The notes: generated by a model not told the origin, from the letters alone. Shown: positions 40,910-50,732, counted from the first letter of the stretch. The stretch: DNA of 64,000 nt from Methylophilus methylotrophus DSM 46235 = ATCC 53528 (GCF_000378225.1 NZ_KB905141.1:1007326-1071325); one strand, 5' to 3'. Numbers and translations are program-made.

Positions 40910-41773
40910 TCAACCATTAATAATTTCGCCGCCGTTGGGATGAATCACCTGGCCGGTCATATAAGAAGAGGCCTGGCTGGCCAGGAACACATAGGCCGGG
41001 GCGATCTCACATGGTTGGGCAGGCCGCTTTAAGGGCACCTGGTTACCAAATTCGCTCACCTTGTTCTCATCAAAACTGGCAGGAATCAAGGGCGTCCACA
41101 CCGGGCCGGGGGCCACGGCATTGACGTAGATATCCTTATGCACCAACTGCTTTGACAAGGACCGGGTAAAAGAAACCACTGCGCCTTTGGTGGCGGAATA
41201 ATCAAGCAATTCCGGGCTGCCCCGGTAAGCAGTGACCGAGGCGGTATTAATAATATGACTTTTGTTGGGCAAGTGAGGCAACGCCGCCTTGACCATATAA
41301 AACATAGAGAAAATATTAGTCCTGAAGGTGTGTTCCAGCTGGCGCTGACTGATTTCGACAATACTGGTCTGCGGAAACTGCTGTGCCGCATTGTTAATGA
41401 CAATATCCAGCTTGCCAAATTGTTGCAGCGTGTCATGCACTGCCTGCTCACAAAAACCTTCATCAGCCACATCACCAGGAATCAGCAGGCAATGGGTGCC
41501 ATACGACTCAACTAATTGCTTGGTTTTTGCGGCATCCTCATGTTCATCGAGGTAAACAATGGCCACATCCGCCCCTTCGGCCGCAAAGTGCACAGCGACC
41601 GATCGGCCAATTCCACTATCGCCGCCGGTGATAATGGCCACCTTGCCTTTTAGTTTGTCGCTCCCGACATATTCGTCTTCGATATATTTCGGTTGCGGTT
41701 CCATATCAGATTCCCGCCCAGGCTGGACGTATTGATGCTGGGGCGGATTAATTTTTTCTTCAACGGCTTCCAT
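40910..41773 (-). CDS. Short-chain dehydrogenase/reductase (YghA/general-stress type)
   Basis: About 287 residues of the classical-extended SDR group that includes YghA and Bacillus general stress SDRs. N-terminal PPQHQYVQPGRESDMEPQP leader is typical of that group. NAD(P) loop ITGGDSGIGRS, NNAAQQ, catalytic Ser in NTASVTAY and YSATK (Tyr, Lys). Substrate unknown. AAAGGAG lies 7 bases before the ATG at 41773; the longer frame adds 13 residues. In many soil bacteria this type of gene sits in stress-induced clusters, consistent with the neighbours here. Confidence 0.9.
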   Translation of the reverse strand: MEAVEEKINPPQHQYVQPGRESDMEPQPKYIEDEYVGSDKLKGKVAIITGGDSGIGRSVAVHFAAEGADVAIVYLDEHEDAAKTKQLVESYGTHCLLIPGDVADEGFCEQAVHDTLQQFGKLDIVINNAAQQFPQTSIVEISQRQLEHTFRTNIFSMFYMVKAALPHLPNKSHIINTASVTAYRGSPELLDYSATKGAVVSFTRSLSKQLVHKDIYVNAVAPGPVWTPLIPASFDENKVSEFGNQVPLKRPAQPCEIAPAYVFLASQASSYMTGQVIHPNGGEIING

Positions 41774-41828
41774 ATTCACTCCTTTTGCACGATGCACTGC
41801 AGGCATGTTCATGCCTTTTGCAAAATGG

Positions 41829-42149
41829 TTAGTTTCTCAAATTGTTTCCCGGTGTGGCTGGATCCACTGGGGCTGGATCACCCGGCAATGTCCGCTGTTG
41901 CTGGCGCCGCTGCTGCTGATTGGGCAGCCCCTCTGCCGGGACTTCTGGCGGCACAATCACCCCGCGTTCGTGTGGCATTTGTGGCGGCTGGTTAACACTA
42001 TTCGAGTCTATGTTGCAGGATGGTTTGGTGGAACGTGCCGCCTCATCACAGGGAGGCACTGCATTGTTGACCGGTGGCGCTGCCACGGCATTCAAACTCA
42101 TGCCATAACACGCACTGATCACTAATAAGAGAGATATCGGCTTTTGCAT
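41829..42149 (-). CDS. Small secreted proline-rich protein
   Basis: About 106 residues. Signal peptide with core SLLLVISACYGMSLNAVAA; the mature protein is rich in Pro, Gln, Asn and Arg (LPNQQQRRQQQRTLPGD) with two cysteines that may form a disulfide (PPCDEA, PSCNID). No named family. I selected the ATG at 42149, which has AAAGGAG 8 bases upstream. A 25-base block upstream (42291-42315) is almost identical to one before the YIP1 gene, suggesting shared control. Confidence 0.7.
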   Translation of the reverse strand: MQKPISLLLVISACYGMSLNAVAAPPVNNAVPPCDEAARSTKPSCNIDSNSVNQPPQMPHERGVIVPPEVPAEGLPNQQQRRQQQRTLPGDPAPVDPATPGNNLRN

Positions 42150-42583
42150 ACCTTCTACTCCTTTCAATATAAGAGATTATTCTTGGTCATATGGTTAAAC
42201 ATGACACTGAATCCCTGCGTGGCTCAATCCACGCTGAGTGACGCAAGTTGATGAATTCATTGTATGGCAGGCCTGGCGGAGAGGCCGTAGGCAATGCACT
42301 GATTTGACTGTAGGACATGTTTCAAACAAAGCGTCAGAAATGCAATAAAGGCGCTGCCTGCTTAACACTGCCCGCTTCAATGCGTCGCTTCCATTCTCCT
42401 GTCAGACAGGTCTGACAACACAATCAGCCACTCCCCGATGTTTGACAACTGGGTCATTTTTTACACTTCAGTCCCAGACAGTCCATTGATGACTATATAT
42501 TTCTGAAGCTGGCGAACACCTTTCTGAATGTCGCTGGCCACTTTAAAAATTGCGTCTTTTGTTTTATTGAGTAGGAGTGCACC
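42150..42583. other. 434-base regulatory region, secreted protein / cfa
   Basis: No supported coding frame. It holds GCAATGCACTGATTTGACTG then TAGGA (42291-42315), nearly identical to 47811-47835, in an orientation that puts TCCTACA on the leftward coding strand. It also holds a perfect TGTCAGA-CAGG-TCTGACA palindrome (42400-42417) about 170 bases before the cfa-like gene. Both are operator candidates. Confidence 0.55.
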
Positions 42584-43945
42584 ATGAGTCAATATCCCGT
42601 GAATCCCTTGCAGTTGGATCAAACGATTCTTGATCAGGCCTTGCTGAACCAGAGTCAAGGGGACTCATTCTGGAGATGGGAGGACTCAGCCTCACAACAC
42701 ACTGCCTCACAACAGACTGAAAGTGATACCACACAAGCCCGCTTTATTCTCGACCGTTTATTTCAGGATTACAGTGGCGCATTTGCCGTGAGATTGTGGA
42801 ACGGCAACATGCTCCATATTGGCGAAGGCACTCCAGCATTTACCGTTTGTCTGGAGCAAGCTTCGGTATTGCGTAATATGGTCTGGTTTACTGATCCCAA
42901 ACATCTGGCAGAAGCTTACCTTGCCGGTCAGGTCCAGATTCTGGGTGACTTTCATGCTGCCATGCAATTACGGGAACACTTTGAATCCCTCTCCTTGCCG
43001 CTGCATGAAAAATTAGGCCTGGTCTTTAGGGCATTAACCTTGGCGACTGATGCGGATTTCTCTAATGCGCCCAGACAAAGTCTTCCCCACAGTGGTACCC
43101 CATACCACGGCGTCAAGCCTGCCGCACAAGACGCTTTATCCATCGCGCTCAGCTATGACGAAGTCCCCGAAGATTTTTACCAGTGCTGGCTCGGCGAGCA
43201 CATGTTGCATGCATGTGCTTATTTTTCAGGCAACACGCATGAACTGGCGCAGGCGCAACGCAATCAGCTAGACCTGATTTGCCTGAAGCTGCATTTACAG
43301 CACGGTGACTCGCTGCTGGATATTGGTTGCGGCTGGAGTGGGCTCGCCTGCTGGGCAGCCAAACATTATGGCGTGTTCGTCCATGGCATCACTCAAAACG
43401 CCAGCCAATATGCCTACGCGGTCAAGCAAGTGCAAAGTCAAGGCCTGGAACACTTGGTCAAGATAGAACTCGCTAGCTACCACGACCTGCCAGCCACGGG
43501 CAGTTACGACAAAGCCGCCTGCATTGGCATTGCCGACCATATTGGCGAGCAATATTTGCCCGATTACCTGGCCAAAGTGCATGCAGCCCTTAAACCAGGC
43601 GGGTTGTTCCTGACACATGGCATTACCAATGAATCGACCCAGGATGCTTCCAGCGAATTTATCAACCGCCAGCTGTATCCGCAGGGAGCACTGACCACTT
43701 TCCCCCATCTGTTACAGCAGATGGATGCAGCCAAATTTGATGTATTCAATGTCGAGGGACTACGTCGGCATTATGTGATGACCCTGCACCAATGGCTGGC
43801 CGGACTGGAGGCGAATCACGAAACCATCGCCAGCATCGTCGGTGAAAGGACCTACCGACTCTGGCGCCTGTATATGACAGCCAGTGCCATTCAGTTTGAA
43901 CAGGGTGTGACAGGCATCCACCAAATTGTGGCGACACGCCGATAA
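42584..43945 (+). CDS. Cyclopropane-fatty-acyl-phospholipid synthase family
   Basis: A 453-residue SAM-dependent methyltransferase of the CFA synthase family, which adds a methylene bridge to unsaturated acyl chains in membrane phospholipids, commonly during stress or stationary phase. The N-terminal lipid-binding domain ([34 protein letters not shown]) is followed by the SAM-binding motif [15 protein letters not shown], then [13 protein letters not shown] and [15 protein letters not shown]. The N-terminal 50 residues are Gln/Ser-rich and not conserved. Because the active-site sequence differs somewhat from E. coli Cfa, a related lipid methyltransferase is possible. GGAG is well placed before the ATG. 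Confidence 0.87.
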   Translation: MSQYPVNPLQLDQTILDQALLNQSQGDSFWRWEDSASQHTASQQTESDTTQARFILDRLFQDYSGAFAVRLWNGNMLHIGEGTPAFTVCLEQASVLRNMVWFTDPKHLAEAYLAGQVQILGDFHAAMQLREHFESLSLPLHEKLGLVFRALTLATDADFSNAPRQSLPHSGTPYHGVKPAAQDALSIALSYDEVPEDFYQCWLGEHMLHACAYFSGNTHELAQAQRNQLDLICLKLHLQHGDSLLDIGCGWSGLACWAAKHYGVFVHGITQNASQYAYAVKQVQSQGLEHLVKIELASYHDLPATGSYDKAACIGIADHIGEQYLPDYLAKVHAALKPGGLFLTHGITNESTQDASSEFINRQLYPQGALTTFPHLLQQMDAAKFDVFNVEGLRRHYVMTLHQWLAGLEANHETIASIVGERTYRLWRLYMTASAIQFEQGVTGIHQIVATRR

Positions 43946-43964
43946 AAACGACAAGGAGCGAATG

Positions 43965-45374
43965 ATGCCATTGAAATCACCTTCTCACCCAACCCTTTCT
44001 TTGATTGCTTCTGCGTGCATCATCGTCTTGACTGGTTGTTCGCAACCGGCCAAATTACCTGAAAGCGCCGGCTATGGACCAGACCCCGATTTATCTGCCT
44101 ACAATAAAAGCTGGTTCCCGACGATACACGTAGCTGAGGCAGTAGGTTGGCCGGAAGGCAAGAAACCCACCTCTCCGCCAGGCACCAACGTCGTTGCCTT
44201 TGCCAGTAACCTCCAACATCCACGCTGGCTATATGAATTACCAAATGGCGACATCTTGGTCGCGGAAACCAACCATCATGAAAAAAGTGATGGATTCGAC
44301 CTCAAAAGTTGGATTGCCAGCAAGTTTATGAAAGACGGCGGTGCCAAGGCAGAGAGCATGAACCGTATACTCCTGTTGCGTGATAACGATGGCGACGGTG
44401 TCGCAGATGAGCGTCATATCTTTATCGAGAACCTGCATTCCCCTTTTGGAATGGCACTGGTTGGCGATGCCTTCTATGTCGCTAATGCCGATTCGCTGGT
44501 GAAGTTTCCTTACCAGGAAGGGCAAACAGAAATCAAGGCTGCACCGATCAAAGTGACAGATCTGCCTGCTGAGCGCAATCATCACTGGACTAAGAATATC
44601 CTGCCCAAGCAGGATGGCAGCAAAATTTACGTCACGGTCGGCTCCAACAGCAATGTGGGCGAAAACGGCATGGAGATTGAAAAAGAACGGGCTGCCATCT
44701 GGGAAGTGGACCCCAACTCCGGCCAGCACAACATTTATGCTTCAGGACTACGCAATCCTAATGGCATGGCCTGGGAGCCAGACAGTGGGGCATTGTGGGT
44801 GGTGGTCAATGAACGCGATGAACTGGGTAGCGACCTGGTGCCTGATTATATGACCTCTGTGACGCAAGGGGCCTTCTACGGCTGGCCTTACAGCTATTAC
44901 GGCCGGCATGTGGATGACCGTATCCAGCCGCAGAAACCTGACCTGGTCGCCAAGGCCGTCAAACCGGATTATGCTCTGGGGTCGCACACGGCTTCCCTGG
45001 GCCTGACACCAGCCAAGGGCAACCAGTTGCCGGAACAATTCAAGAATGGCATGTTTGTCGGCCAGCATGGCTCCTGGAACCGTCGTCCCTATAGTGGCTA
45101 CAAGGTGATTTTTGTGCCGTTTGAAGAGGGTAAACCGGCGGGCCAGCCGATTGACGTTCTGACCGAGTTCCTCAATGTGGATGGTCAGGCACAAGGACGT
45201 CCGGTCGGCGTACTGGTGGATAAAAAAGGCCATTTGTTAGTGGCAGATGATGTGGGCAATGTCATCTGGAATGTCAAAGGCAACAGTAATAGCCGCAAGA
45301 CAGCGCAAAAAGCGCTTGAACGGCAAACCCTTAGCGAAGCCGAACACACTGACATCGACATCACAGAAAACTGA
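43965..45374 (+). CDS. Sorbosone-dehydrogenase-like beta-propeller lipoprotein
   Basis: About 469 residues of the L-sorbosone/pyrroloquinoline-quinone-dependent sugar dehydrogenase family, a six-bladed propeller. Lipobox LTGC shows export and lipidation. Family motifs include [58 protein letters not shown] and [21 protein letters not shown]. It may oxidise aldoses or sorbosone-like substrates with PQQ, fitting a PQQ-using host, but activity is unproven for many family members. ATG 43965 lies 6 bases after AGGAG. It follows the cfa-like gene by 19 bases. Confidence 0.85.
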   Translation: MPLKSPSHPTLSLIASACIIVLTGCSQPAKLPESAGYGPDPDLSAYNKSWFPTIHVAEAVGWPEGKKPTSPPGTNVVAFASNLQHPRWLYELPNGDILVAETNHHEKSDGFDLKSWIASKFMKDGGAKAESMNRILLLRDNDGDGVADERHIFIENLHSPFGMALVGDAFYVANADSLVKFPYQEGQTEIKAAPIKVTDLPAERNHHWTKNILPKQDGSKIYVTVGSNSNVGENGMEIEKERAAIWEVDPNSGQHNIYASGLRNPNGMAWEPDSGALWVVVNERDELGSDLVPDYMTSVTQGAFYGWPYSYYGRHVDDRIQPQKPDLVAKAVKPDYALGSHTASLGLTPAKGNQLPEQFKNGMFVGQHGSWNRRPYSGYKVIFVPFEEGKPAGQPIDVLTEFLNVDGQAQGRPVGVLVDKKGHLLVADDVGNVIWNVKGNSNSRKTAQKALERQTLSEAEHTDIDITEN

Positions 45375-46395
45375 GCGAGTAGCTACCATTCATCCGCAAA
45401 AGCTGCACTACATCCAGGAAAACGTCACACCCGGATTCAGTCGCAAGCGGGTGAGGGGCAAGTTCAGGTACCTGGACGAAGATGGCCAATGCATTCAGTG
45501 TGAACAGCATCTGGCAAGGATTGCTGGCCTGAAGATACCACCGGCCTGGCAATCGGTCTGGATATGCCCGCATCCGCATGGGCATATCCAGGCCACCGGT
45601 CGCGATGCCAAAGGCCGCAAACAGTATCTTTACCATGCCGAATGGCGGGTATTACGCGAGGCCAGAAAATACGAGCACATGCTCGCTTTTGGCGCACAAC
45701 TGCCCCTCATCCGCCAGCAGGTGGATAAAGATTTGAAAGCCCCTGGCCTGGGCAGGCAAAAGGTCCTGGCCATGATGGTGTACTTGCTGGAAAACACCTT
45801 GATCCGTGTAGGCAATGACGCCTATGCAAAGAGCAACCAGTCGTTTGGCCTGACCACCTTGCGTCACCGTCACGTGGTGATCGAGTCCAGTGAGGTACGG
45901 TTTCATTTCCGTGGCAAGAGCGGGGTGATGCATCGCATACGCTTGCATGACCGGCGCCTGGCACGCATGCTTCGCCACCTGCGTGAGCTACCCGGCCAGG
46001 CATTATTCCAATATGTGGATGAGCATGGTGAGCAGCATGCAATAGGCTCTACAGATGTGAACGAGTATTTGCGACAGGTGACAGGCGAGGACATCACGGC
46101 CAAGGATTTCCGCACCTGGTTTGGCAGTCTGCATGTGTTACAGGCGTTGAGTGAATGCCCACCTTGCAGCAATGAGACCGAAGGCAAAAAGAACGTGGTG
46201 GAGGCTATCCGGCTAGCAGCCTCCAAACTGGGCAACACACCGGCCATTTGTCGCAACAGTTATGTGCATCCTTACATTATTGACAGCTATCTGGCTGGCC
46301 GCGAATGGAATATGCCGGGACAACACACCGAGGATGGCTGGCCTGCATTGAGTACCGCAGAGCAAAGCATGCTGCGATTATTACAACAAAGATAA
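45271..46395 (+). CDS. DNA topoisomerase IB (poxvirus-like)
   Basis: A type IB topoisomerase of about 370 residues, relaxing supercoils through a 3'-phosphotyrosine. The catalytic tyrosine lies in [13 protein letters not shown]; other conserved parts are [35 protein letters not shown], the [20 protein letters not shown] region and KDFRTWFG. Bacterial homologues are common in soil bacteria near stress genes. The start is uncertain: all in-frame candidates (45247 or 45271 ATG, 45316 TTG) lie inside the end of the preceding lipoprotein gene, and conserved sequence only begins after the overlap. Confidence 0.88.
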   Translation: MSKATVIAARQRKKRLNGKPLAKPNTLTSTSQKTERVATIHPQKLHYIQENVTPGFSRKRVRGKFRYLDEDGQCIQCEQHLARIAGLKIPPAWQSVWICPHPHGHIQATGRDAKGRKQYLYHAEWRVLREARKYEHMLAFGAQLPLIRQQVDKDLKAPGLGRQKVLAMMVYLLENTLIRVGNDAYAKSNQSFGLTTLRHRHVVIESSEVRFHFRGKSGVMHRIRLHDRRLARMLRHLRELPGQALFQYVDEHGEQHAIGSTDVNEYLRQVTGEDITAKDFRTWFGSLHVLQALSECPPCSNETEGKKNVVEAIRLAASKLGNTPAICRNSYVHPYIIDSYLAGREWNMPGQHTEDGWPALSTAEQSMLRLLQQR

Positions 46396-46432
46396 TTTCT
46401 GATGAAGTACATCACTGGAAAATGAGAATGCC

Positions 46433-47086
46433 ATGAAAAACATATTGTTGGTTTACGGCCATGCACTTAGCCATTGTGCGTTACGGGAACTGGTGAATGC
46501 CGATCCCAGCCTGCACCTAGCCCATGAAGTGGGCAGCGTCGGTGAAGCCATTGCGAATATACGCAAACAACGCTATGACCTGGTGATCCTGGATGTGTCA
46601 GCCCCGGAAAAAAATGGGCTGGAAACGTTTTGCGATCTCAAGCAACGTGCTCCCGAACTTGCCATTCTGGTCATCAACGGCAGTGACCACATGGATCGGA
46701 TGGCACACTTTATCCGCCTGGGCTGTGCGGGCTACCTGCCCTACACGGCAAGCAGCCATCAAGTCCAGGCAGCCATTAAAACCATTGCCCATGGCCGTCC
46801 TTACCTGTTACCCGAGCAGGAAACCTTAAGCAGCAGGCATCCCATGGTGCATGAGCGGTTGTCTTTACGCGAACTGCAGGTGTTCTTCAAACTGATTAAG
46901 GGCCAGGCCGTCAACGCTATTGCGTTAGAATTGGCAATTGCCCCAGGCTCGGTGAGTGTCTTCCGCTCGAAAATACTCAAAAAAATGGAGGTGCCCAATA
47001 ATGCTGCACTCATCCATTATGCCTTGGCTCACCAGCTGATTCCGCCCATGGGGGCAGTCAGCAAATCCATGATGCTGACTGCCTGA
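46433..47086 (+). CDS. Atypical LuxR-family response regulator (degenerate receiver)
   Basis: A 217-residue NarL/LuxR-type regulator: receiver (1-120) plus C-terminal HTH (SLRELQVFFKLIKGQAVNAIALELAIAPGSVSVFRSKILKKM). The phospho-acceptor-equivalent Asp54 is present (LVILDVSAPEKNG), but the acidic pair after beta-1 is replaced by Tyr8-Gly9 and the conserved lysine by Tyr104 (GYLPYTAS). Such receivers are usually not phosphorylated normally. No histidine kinase is nearby. It lies in the middle of the genes that share the TCCTAC motif and is a candidate for their regulator. Confidence 0.85.
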   Translation: MKNILLVYGHALSHCALRELVNADPSLHLAHEVGSVGEAIANIRKQRYDLVILDVSAPEKNGLETFCDLKQRAPELAILVINGSDHMDRMAHFIRLGCAGYLPYTASSHQVQAAIKTIAHGRPYLLPEQETLSSRHPMVHERLSLRELQVFFKLIKGQAVNAIALELAIAPGSVSVFRSKILKKMEVPNNAALIHYALAHQLIPPMGAVSKSMMLTA

Positions 47087-47094
47087 GGCAGGTT

Positions 47095-47700
47095 TTACAT
47101 CTTCTTGATAGCAAACTGTAGCTGCTCAATGGCTTCCCAGGAGATCAGGGAACCGATCAGAATCACTGCAAACCCCAAGCCGGCAGTACACACAATAGCC
47201 AGGCTTAAGCTAAAAAGAGCACCCCGCTCGCGGATACCAAAGATATACCGTACGCCGCGATAGACTAGCAGGATAGAGATTAGTACGGCGACCGCATGCA
47301 CCACCACGTTAAAGCTTAAACTGGGCACCAAAAAAAACAAGGAGGTCAGCCACAATGGTGTAGTTGCTAGCGCCATGACCAACAAGGCATCGCGGAAACT
47401 GGGCTTGACATTGACCATTTCGGCCAGGTTTTGCGTAATCCAAGCCATGGTCAGCACCACCACCAGTTGCAACACCAATAATTCCAGGCTGACCACCATC
47501 AAGCGGTTACCCGGCAAGTTGTCAAAGAACAACTGCGGATAGCTATTGTAAAGACGCAAATACATCATCAGGCAAGGAATTAATGACAGCGGCAATACAT
47601 ATAGCAGCATTAATTGCGAAACATCCGGTTTGTTGGCAGTCAGCAGCTTCGCGTCATGGCTTTTGGGGGAAACAAAGTAAAACAGGCGGATAGGATTCAT
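47095..47700 (-). CDS. YIP1-family membrane protein
   Basis: A 201-residue polytopic protein with five hydrophobic segments, matching the bacterial YIP1 family (start NPIRLFYFVSPKSHDAKLLTANKPD; motifs LATTPLWLTSLFFLVPSL and YRGVRYIFGI). Function in bacteria is unknown; members cluster with envelope stress genes. AAGGAG is 6 bases before the ATG. Its upstream region, shared with the divergent MscS gene, holds two TCCTAC motifs facing opposite ways. Confidence 0.8.
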   Translation of the reverse strand: MNPIRLFYFVSPKSHDAKLLTANKPDVSQLMLLYVLPLSLIPCLMMYLRLYNSYPQLFFDNLPGNRLMVVSLELLVLQLVVVLTMAWITQNLAEMVNVKPSFRDALLVMALATTPLWLTSLFFLVPSLSFNVVVHAVAVLISILLVYRGVRYIFGIRERGALFSLSLAIVCTAGLGFAVILIGSLISWEAIEQLQFAIKKM

Positions 47701-47810
47701 GTTGTGCTCCTTCTCATCAACTCAAAAATATGGTCATCAATGCAATTGTGGCGAACCAAGCGGCCACAACACATCCCATTATGCAGAGAGGCCAGCATCA
47801 GGCACTACAA

Positions 47811-47889
47811 GGCAATGACTGATTTGGCTGTAGGAAAGCGCAACAGTGAGCTAGGAAAGGTCTGATAACCAAATCAGCCTATTCCTACG
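47811..47889. promoter_or_regulatory. Paired TCCTAC motifs between YIP1 and MscS genes
   Basis: TGTAGGA at 47829-47835 (serving the leftward YIP1 gene, 128 bases from its start) and TCCTACG at 47883-47889 (serving MscS, 85 bases from its start). The left block, GCAATGACTGATTTGGCTG then TAGGA, matches 42291-42315. Confidence 0.55.
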
Positions 47890-47974
47890 GCCTGCCACCG
47901 TCCCGTTACTTAAAATGTGATGAATTGACTGTCCAATGAACTGATTTGACGATTGATTTAACTAAGGAAATTTC

Positions 47975-49105
47975 ATGGAACAATGGTTACACGCACATGC
48001 CTGGTTAGGCATCCCCCTTTATGAATGGTTATATGCCGCACTGATTTCTTCCCTGCTCTACCTGGTTTTCTACCAGGGATGGAAAATAGCCATCAGCAGG
48101 TTGTCAAAAATGGCGCAACGCACCTCCACCAGGCTGGATGACATCGCCATAGAGGTTCTGCAAGGCACACAGCAATTGACATTATTACTGCTGGCCACAT
48201 TGATGGGGCTGCACGTGCTGGAGTTGCCAGACAAATGGGCAGCGCGACTGGACCATGTGCTATTCATCACCATCGGTATCCAGGCAGCCATCTGGCTCAA
48301 CAGAGGCGTCGGCATCTGGGCGCGTGAACACCTGTCGTCTATTGACGGCCCCGCGCCAGGGGCTAATCCGGTGATGACGACGGTATTGTCATGGATACTA
48401 CGCGTCTTCATCTGGTCAGTGGCATTGTTAACTGTGCTAGACAATGTCGGCGTCAATATCACGGCATTTGTTGCCAGCCTTGGTGTGGGCGGGGTGGCGG
48501 TTGCCCTCGCCGTGCAAAATATCCTGAGTGACCTGTTTGCTTCCTTATCAATTGGCCTGGACAAACCTTTTGAAGTCGGTGACTTTGTGGTGTTTGGGGA
48601 TATTGCCGGGGTGATTGAACGCGTGGGCCTGAAAACAACCCGCATCAGGAGCATCAGTGGTGAGCAGGTCATCTGCGGCAATACGGAGCTCTTGAAAAAT
48701 ACCATCCACAACTATAAGCGCATGGAGGAACGGCGCGTTGTATTTACCTTTGGCATCAATTACGCCACGCCGCCGGAGACGATTGCCGACATCCCCGGCA
48801 TCGTCCGTAAAGCGGTAGAGGCTTCCAGCAATACGCGTTTTGACCGGGCCCACTTCAAGGCATTCGGCGCCAGCTCGCTAGACTTTGAAATTGTCTACTT
48901 CATCACCTCCACAGACTTTAATGTGTATATGGATGTCCAGCAGAGCATTAACCTTTACCTGATGAAAGAATTCCAGGCACACGGGGTTGACTTTGCCTTC
49001 CCAACCATGACCCTCAACCTGCCTGAGCTGACCAGGGACAGTGCTGAAAACAATCCAGCACGACCATCGCCATCAAGGCAGAAAAGCGAGTCAGCCAAAC
49101 ACTAA
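47975..49105 (+). CDS. Mechanosensitive ion channel, MscS family
   Basis: A 376-residue channel with about four membrane helices before the MscS core. The pore helix reads VASLGVGGVAVALAVQNILSDLFAS, followed by the beta domain (KPFEVGDFVVFGDIAGVIERVGLKTTRIR) and the alpha-beta C-terminal part. It should open on hypo-osmotic shock to release solutes. TAAGGAAATTTC precedes the ATG. The osmotic role fits the stress-gene cluster. A short polar tail ends the protein. Confidence 0.93.
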   Translation: MEQWLHAHAWLGIPLYEWLYAALISSLLYLVFYQGWKIAISRLSKMAQRTSTRLDDIAIEVLQGTQQLTLLLLATLMGLHVLELPDKWAARLDHVLFITIGIQAAIWLNRGVGIWAREHLSSIDGPAPGANPVMTTVLSWILRVFIWSVALLTVLDNVGVNITAFVASLGVGGVAVALAVQNILSDLFASLSIGLDKPFEVGDFVVFGDIAGVIERVGLKTTRIRSISGEQVICGNTELLKNTIHNYKRMEERRVVFTFGINYATPPETIADIPGIVRKAVEASSNTRFDRAHFKAFGASSLDFEIVYFITSTDFNVYMDVQQSINLYLMKEFQAHGVDFAFPTMTLNLPELTRDSAENNPARPSPSRQKSESAKH

Positions 49106-49128
49106 ACCGGTGAGGCGCATAAAGCAAT

Positions 49129-49135
49129 TCCTACA
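49129..49135 (+). promoter_or_regulatory. TCCTACA motif upstream of DUF2383 gene
   Basis: AGCAATTCCTACACCC, motif end 90 bases before the start codon at 49226. Confidence 0.5.
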
Positions 49136-49225
49136 CCCATTTACGTATTCATCCGATGCATGCCTAGCAGCGCCGTAGGCATACTAAAACTTCATCATCA
49201 CTATGAATACTTTTGGAGACGCAAG

Positions 49226-49687
49226 ATGGACAATGAAGAGATTATTTCCACCCTCAATGACTTGATCGAAGTATCCAAAGATGGGGAAGAAGGTTTCCGT
49301 TCTTCGGCTGAAAATGTCGATGATCCACAATTAAAAGCCTTTTTCCTGCGTCGCTCACAGGAAGTGGCTGCCAGTGTGCAGGAGTTGCAGGAACTCGTGC
49401 GCTCACTGGGCGGTGAACCCGCTTCATCTACCAGTTTGAGCGGCACATTGCACCGACGCTGGATAGATATCAAAACGGCACTCACCAGTAACGACACGTT
49501 GGCAGTCTTGAATGAAACAGAGCGCGGTGAAGATGTGGCGCTGGCCACTTACCGCAGGGCAGCTGAAAAAGACTTGCCTACCCATGTGCGCTTTGTCGTG
49601 GTGCGACAGCTTGAAGGCGCCAAACGCAACCATGATGAAGTCAAACGCTTGCGGGATGCTGCCCGAGCAGAAGCTGCTGCCCATTAA
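49226..49687 (+). CDS. PA2169-type four-helix protein (DUF2383)
   Basis: A 153-residue ferritin-like helical protein of the DUF2383 family (DNEEIISTLNDLIEVSKDGEEGF, then KAFFLRRSQEVAASVQELQELV and ERGEDVALATYRRA). Function unknown; these genes are frequent in stationary-phase and low-oxygen stress clusters of soil bacteria. The ATG at 49226 has GGAG 7 bases upstream; the longer frame from 49160 has none. Terminator follows. Confidence 0.87.
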   Translation: MDNEEIISTLNDLIEVSKDGEEGFRSSAENVDDPQLKAFFLRRSQEVAASVQELQELVRSLGGEPASSTSLSGTLHRRWIDIKTALTSNDTLAVLNETERGEDVALATYRRAAEKDLPTHVRFVVVRQLEGAKRNHDEVKRLRDAARAEAAAH

Positions 49688-49717
49688 CAGCAAGTGGATG
49701 GATCATGGTTGAAATAT

Positions 49718-49748
49718 AACGAAGCCTCGTCTACGACGGGGCTTCGTT
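49718..49748 (+). terminator. Terminator after DUF2383 gene
   Basis: Stem AACGAAGCC / GGCTTCGTT with a 13-base loop followed by a T-poor tract; moderate strength. Confidence 0.7.
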
Positions 49749-49808
49749 TACGCCAAAAAGATTAAAACATCCTTGAGATTCCGGCCGTGATATTTTCAGG
49801 AGAATGAC

Positions 49809-50054
49809 GTGAGCCACAGTACAGAAAAATGGGAGCAATTGACCAGCGAATGGGCAAACTCCCTCAAAAAAGCAAAAGTACGGCAAGCCATCATAGACGA
49901 TAAAATGCATTCCTTCCTCAAAGGGAATGGATGCCTGCCTACTGATGAAGAACTAAAAATGGTAGAGCAGTTATGGGAACAACATGTTCAAGCCCGGAAC
50001 AAGACTAACCGCTTTATCCAGGACGTCCTGTTAAACTATCTCCCTACAGATTAA
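49809..50054 (+). CDS. Small charged helical protein, unknown
   Basis: 81 residues, GTG start with AGGAG 6 bases upstream. The sequence is charged and probably all-helical (STEKWEQLTSEWANSLKKAK, VEQLWEQHVQARNKTNRFI). No signal peptide or membrane segment, and no family recognised. It lies between the DUF2383 gene and an opposite-strand DUF2171 gene, converging with the latter (7 bases between stops). Confidence 0.65.
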   Translation: MSHSTEKWEQLTSEWANSLKKAKVRQAIIDDKMHSFLKGNGCLPTDEELKMVEQLWEQHVQARNKTNRFIQDVLLNYLPTD

Positions 50055-50061
50055 CCCTGTA

Positions 50062-50295
50062 TCAAGGCTCTACATCTGCCCAGTCATGGGTGATCTGTTC
50101 CAGTGTGCGATTGGTTTTCACTATCCCGCCTTCGGTAGAGATCACCCAGCTGACCGGGATGTAATGGTGCTGACCTGAGTCATCTTTTTTCAGTTTGATC
50201 ACATCATCGCTGACCAAATGGTCCACCACGGCCACATGTTCCGCCTGGGCGGTGGTGACAGGCATATCAGCTTTAATTTCTGCGGCATCAATCAT
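50062..50295 (-). CDS. DUF2171-family protein
   Basis: 77 residues matching the DUF2171 PRC-barrel-like family (ADMPVTTAQAEHVAVVDHLVSDDVIKL, HHYIPVSWV). These small cytosolic proteins are found in stress clusters with unknown function. AAAGGAATTTTTGTC precedes the ATG. It is transcribed from the 213-base region it shares with the next rightward gene. Confidence 0.82.
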   Translation of the reverse strand: MIDAAEIKADMPVTTAQAEHVAVVDHLVSDDVIKLKKDDSGQHHYIPVSWVISTEGGIVKTNRTLEQITHDWADVEP

Positions 50296-50508
50296 GACAA
50301 AAATTCCTTTTAAACTAATGAGCCTCTACTTTGCCGTGCCCGCTTTTTCACGCCTAGACCATTCTGACTGAATTGCTTGTAAGAATCCTGAGAAGACTTC
50401 GCCGTCTTGATTATCTGACAAACAAGTCAGTTTGCGCCTGACGGTGTTTTCCCGGCGACATCCCTTAACATTAAAAATACTTCAAGATCATGCTTTGAAA
50501 GGCACTCC

Positions 50509-50712
50509 ATGGCGATATTCAACATCACCGTTTGGCAAGGAAAACCCCATGAAGGCAGTCCAGTCTGGCAAGCCAATGTGCTGGCGCCGGATGTAGAAGA
50601 AGGCTACAGGATAGGCAAAACGCGTTTTGGCGTTGAAAACCCCGAATTGAAGTTGGAGGATTACACCATCGTCGCCGATGGCGACAGTGTGGAAAAATCC
50701 ATCAGCGTTTAA
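50509..50712 (+). CDS. Small acidic protein, unknown
   Basis: 67 residues (FNITVWQGKPHEGSPVWQAN, VEEGYRIGKTRFGVENPELK), probably a small mixed alpha/beta protein. No signal peptide or family I can name. AAAGG lies 6 bases before the ATG. It precedes the PNPOx-like gene by 20 bases and is probably cotranscribed. Confidence 0.65.
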   Translation: MAIFNITVWQGKPHEGSPVWQANVLAPDVEEGYRIGKTRFGVENPELKLEDYTIVADGDSVEKSISV

Positions 50713-50732
50713 ATCTTTTGGAGGAGTATCCC

